64,000 bases of DNA, taken from the NCBI RefSeq assembly GCF_003057885.1, contig NZ_QAGK01000002.1:248001-312000 (forward strand). The letters run 5' to 3'. Source of the DNA: Oceaniglobus ichthyenteri. GTDB lineage: Bacteria > Pseudomonadota > Alphaproteobacteria > Rhodobacterales > Rhodobacteraceae. Position 1 is the stretch's first letter. Every line of letters begins with the position of its first letter. Below, piece by piece: positions 62,098 to 64,000 of this stretch. Below the pieces are notes generated by a model, which was not told the DNA's origin, made no database searches, and saw only the letters and a list, made by a program, of their open reading frames with translations. The position numbers and the translations under genes were made by a program.

Positions 62098-63750
62098 TTA
62101 ACCGCCCCGCCCCACCTTGCGACACAGCAGGATAACAGGGATCAACCCGATCGCGGCAATCACCAGACTTGGCATCGCCGCCCCCTCCAGCCGTTCATCA
62201 CTGGCCAGGCGAAAGGCCTGCACAGCCAATGTGTCATAATTGAACGGCCGCATGATCAGGGTCGCGGGCAATTCTTTCATCACATCGACAAACACGATCA
62301 GCGCGGCGGTCAGCAAACTGGGCGTCAGAATGGGCATATGCACCCGGCGCAACACGCCCCACTGGCTTTGTCCCAGCACCCGCGCGGCGCTGTCCATATT
62401 GGGGCTGACGGCGGAAATCCCCCCCTCATATGCGCCCAGCGCCGCCGCCAGAAACCGGATCATATAGGCGGCGATCAACAACCAGATCGAACCGGTCAAA
62501 AGAAGCCCGGTTGAGATATCGAATGTTTCGCGCATCCAACTGTCCAACGCATTGTCAAACGCCGCCATCGGCACCAACAACCCCACGGCAATCACCCCGC
62601 CCGGCACCGCATATCCCATCCGCGCAACATATGCGGCAGCAGACGACAGCCGCCCCTTGCGCTGGCGCTGATAGGCGCCCAGCAAAATCGCCGCGCCCAC
62701 GGTGATAAGCGCGGCCAGACTGGCCAGAGTGAGCGAGTTCCTGATGAACCCGACATAGCGCTGGCTCAGCAGATCCTGTTGCGATTCCAGCGCCATAACC
62801 ACCAGGGCAATCACCGGAACGATCAACCCGAACACAACCGGCAGCGCGCACAGCAAAACCGCCGCCCATTTGGTCGCGCCGGTCAGGTTCATGCGCGCCA
62901 TCGCCTCTTGCCGCCGCCCCGAGGTATATTGGGCATCCCCCCGGCTGGTGCGTTCCAAAATCGCCAACAACAGGGCAAACGCCAACAGCCCCAATGACAA
63001 CTGGGCCGCCGCCGCCCGGTCGGCCATGGAAAACCAACTAGTATAAATGCCGGTGGCAAATGTCTGCACCCCGAAATACGCCACCGTCCCGAAATCGGCG
63101 ATGGTTTCCATCGCCGTCAGCAAAACCCCCGCCGCAATTGCCGGGCGCGCCATTGGCAACGACACGCGAAAAAACGCACCCAGCGGTGTTTTCCCCAAAG
63201 ACCGGGCGGCAAAAAACGTGGTCGCGCTTTGCGCCGTAAACGCGGCCCGGGCCAGCAGATAAACATAGGGGTACAGCACCAGAATCAGCATCGCCGCCGC
63301 CCCGCCCAGGGATCGGATTTTCGGAAACCAATAATCGCGCGGCCCCCACCCCATCACATCGCGCAGCGTCGATTGCACAATGCCCGGATGATCCAACAGA
63401 TGCGTATAGGCATAGGCCAGAACATAGGCCGGAAAGGCCAGCGGAATAACCAGCGCAATTTCAAACCAGCGGCGGCCGGGAAATTCGGCCATGGTCACAA
63501 CCCACGCGGCCCCGGTGCCGATACTGGCCGTGCCGATGCACACCAGCACGACAAGCGCCAGAGTGGTCTGGGTATAGCCGCCCAAAACCGTTTCCGCCAA
63601 ATGGGTCAGCGTATCAAGCGACCCCATGAACGCCGCCACCAACACGCCCAGATGGGGCAATGCACAGATCACCGCGATGGTCAGCGCGGCAATGGTCAGC
63701 CCCCGGTCGGACACTGACTTGAAGAATTGGGATTTCATGATCTGGCGCAT
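62098..63750 (-). CDS. Ferric iron ABC transporter permease (FbpB-type, fused double domain)
   Basis: A 550-residue inner-membrane permease made of two fused MetI-like domains, about 12 helices. The coupling-helix EAA-type loops appear in VSLPMARPAIAAGVLLTAMETIADFGTV near 190 and RRVHMPILTPSLLTAALIVF near 480, where they contact the ATPase. The start is ambiguous: ATG 63750 (AGGGG upstream at short spacing) or ATG 63738. It is convergent with the ferric-binding-protein gene, an unusual arrangement for partner subunits, and no fbpC ATPase gene is visible. Fe(III) specificity is inferred from the neighbour and family. Confidence 0.88.
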   Translation of the reverse strand: MRQIMKSQFFKSVSDRGLTIAALTIAVICALPHLGVLVAAFMGSLDTLTHLAETVLGGYTQTTLALVVLVCIGTASIGTGAAWVVTMAEFPGRRWFEIALVIPLAFPAYVLAYAYTHLLDHPGIVQSTLRDVMGWGPRDYWFPKIRSLGGAAAMLILVLYPYVYLLARAAFTAQSATTFFAARSLGKTPLGAFFRVSLPMARPAIAAGVLLTAMETIADFGTVAYFGVQTFATGIYTSWFSMADRAAAAQLSLGLLAFALLLAILERTSRGDAQYTSGRRQEAMARMNLTGATKWAAVLLCALPVVFGLIVPVIALVVMALESQQDLLSQRYVGFIRNSLTLASLAALITVGAAILLGAYQRQRKGRLSSAAAYVARMGYAVPGGVIAVGLLVPMAAFDNALDSWMRETFDISTGLLLTGSIWLLIAAYMIRFLAAALGAYEGGISAVSPNMDSAARVLGQSQWGVLRRVHMPILTPSLLTAALIVFVDVMKELPATLIMRPFNYDTLAVQAFRLASDERLEGAAMPSLVIAAIGLIPVILLCRKVGRGG

Positions 63751-63894
63751 TCCGCCCCTAACAGCCGATGAACAGTGCCCTGCACCTAACCCATTCCATC
63801 GCCGGGACAAAGGCCCAAGCCAACCTTTTCTGTCGGATATGACGGTTGTGCACGCCCGCCCCGACAGGCAGACGTGCCACCCCAAGAGCCGGGA

Positions 63895-64000
63895 TCAGTC
63901 CTTGTCAAACATCAGCCGCACCGTGACCGGCGATGTGCGGGTGATGCCCGGCAAACTGGCCAGTTCCATCATCTTGTCGATCCCCGCCGCAAGGCCCGCA
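63895..64000 (-). CDS. Partial gene, C-terminal 34 residues of a possible Lrp/AsnC-type protein
   Basis: The minus-strand frame entering from the right edge ends at a TGA (63897-63895). The visible residues include AAGIDKMMELASLPGITRTS and the ending VRLMFDKD. The LPGITRT stretch resembles the end of Lrp/AsnC ligand-binding (RAM) domains, but the fragment is too short for a firm call. It lies 145 bp upstream of the permease start on the same strand. Confidence 0.35.
   Translation of the reverse strand, partial: AGLAAGIDKMMELASLPGITRTSPVTVRLMFDKD

Noticed and set aside
1-64000. tRNA, rRNA, CRISPR arrays, insertion sequences or prophage
   Set aside because: No cloverleaf T-arm signature, regularly spaced direct repeats, transposase, integrase or phage structural gene cluster was seen. 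The beta-helix protein alone is not evidence of a prophage.

Overview
The window looks like chromosomal DNA of a marine alphaproteobacterium of the order Rhodobacterales (Roseobacter group). This rests on high-GC codon usage, an ectoine-uptake and catabolism cluster laid out like that of Ruegeria pomeroyi, a class I lysyl-tRNA synthetase, an NDUFS4-like complex I accessory protein and many Rhodobacterales-type neighbours. I see no tRNA or rRNA gene, CRISPR array, prophage or insertion sequence. Two genes are cut by the window ends.

Layout. (1) 1-8260: ectoine/5-hydroxyectoine import (TRAP transporter uehABC), a universal stress protein, eutA, doeA and partial doeB on the minus strand, governed by the MocR-type regulator EnuR and a divergent Lrp/AsnC regulator. 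The eutB and eutC genes that normally lie between eutA and doeA are absent. (2) 8447-14247: a class III aminotransferase, malonyl-CoA synthetase and decarboxylase (matB, matA) and an aldehyde dehydrogenase, which together could take an amino-acid-derived semialdehyde to acetyl-CoA. (3) 14276-17158: a secreted protein, a dihydrolipoamide-dehydrogenase-like flavoprotein and a periplasmic DsrE-like protein. (4) 17190-27721: a thiol-redox operon (dsbD, TlpA-like, DsbA-like, L,D-transpeptidase) divergent from an OmpR-type two-component system, with a PmrA-like box CTTAAG-N5-CTTAAG between them, followed by an RND efflux pump. (5) 27741-34821: a RES/Xre toxin-antitoxin pair, a YhaO/YhaN-like nuclease-ATPase pair, a periplasmic rhodanese-like protein and an AhpD-like protein with an FNR-type box upstream. 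(6) 35041-43776: a purine catabolism cluster (LysR regulator, xdhABC, AzgA-like permease, guanine deaminase). (7) 43786-55804: housekeeping and accessory genes (MYG1-like, complex I accessory subunit, uvrB, a possible barrel protein, a large beta-helix protein, lysK, TerB-like, dacB, nadD). (8) 55812-64000: aldo-keto reductase, a rimK plus aspartoacylase-like pair, ettA, and a ferric-iron ABC system whose binding protein and permease converge on a strong terminator.

The most notable observations are regulatory. An 11-mer TTG(A/T)CATGATT recurs in the uehA and enuR/lrp control regions. A PmrA-like direct repeat links a two-component system to an operon that combines a DsbD pathway with a cysteine-dependent L,D-transpeptidase. 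A TGA-N9-TCA iron-type box sits in the promoter spacer of the ferric-binding-protein gene. Two structures remain unexplained: a perfect 16-bp inverted repeat upstream of uvrB, and a minus-strand terminator with no gene to serve just after ettA. No clearly new multi-gene system was found, but several gene pairings are uncommon.
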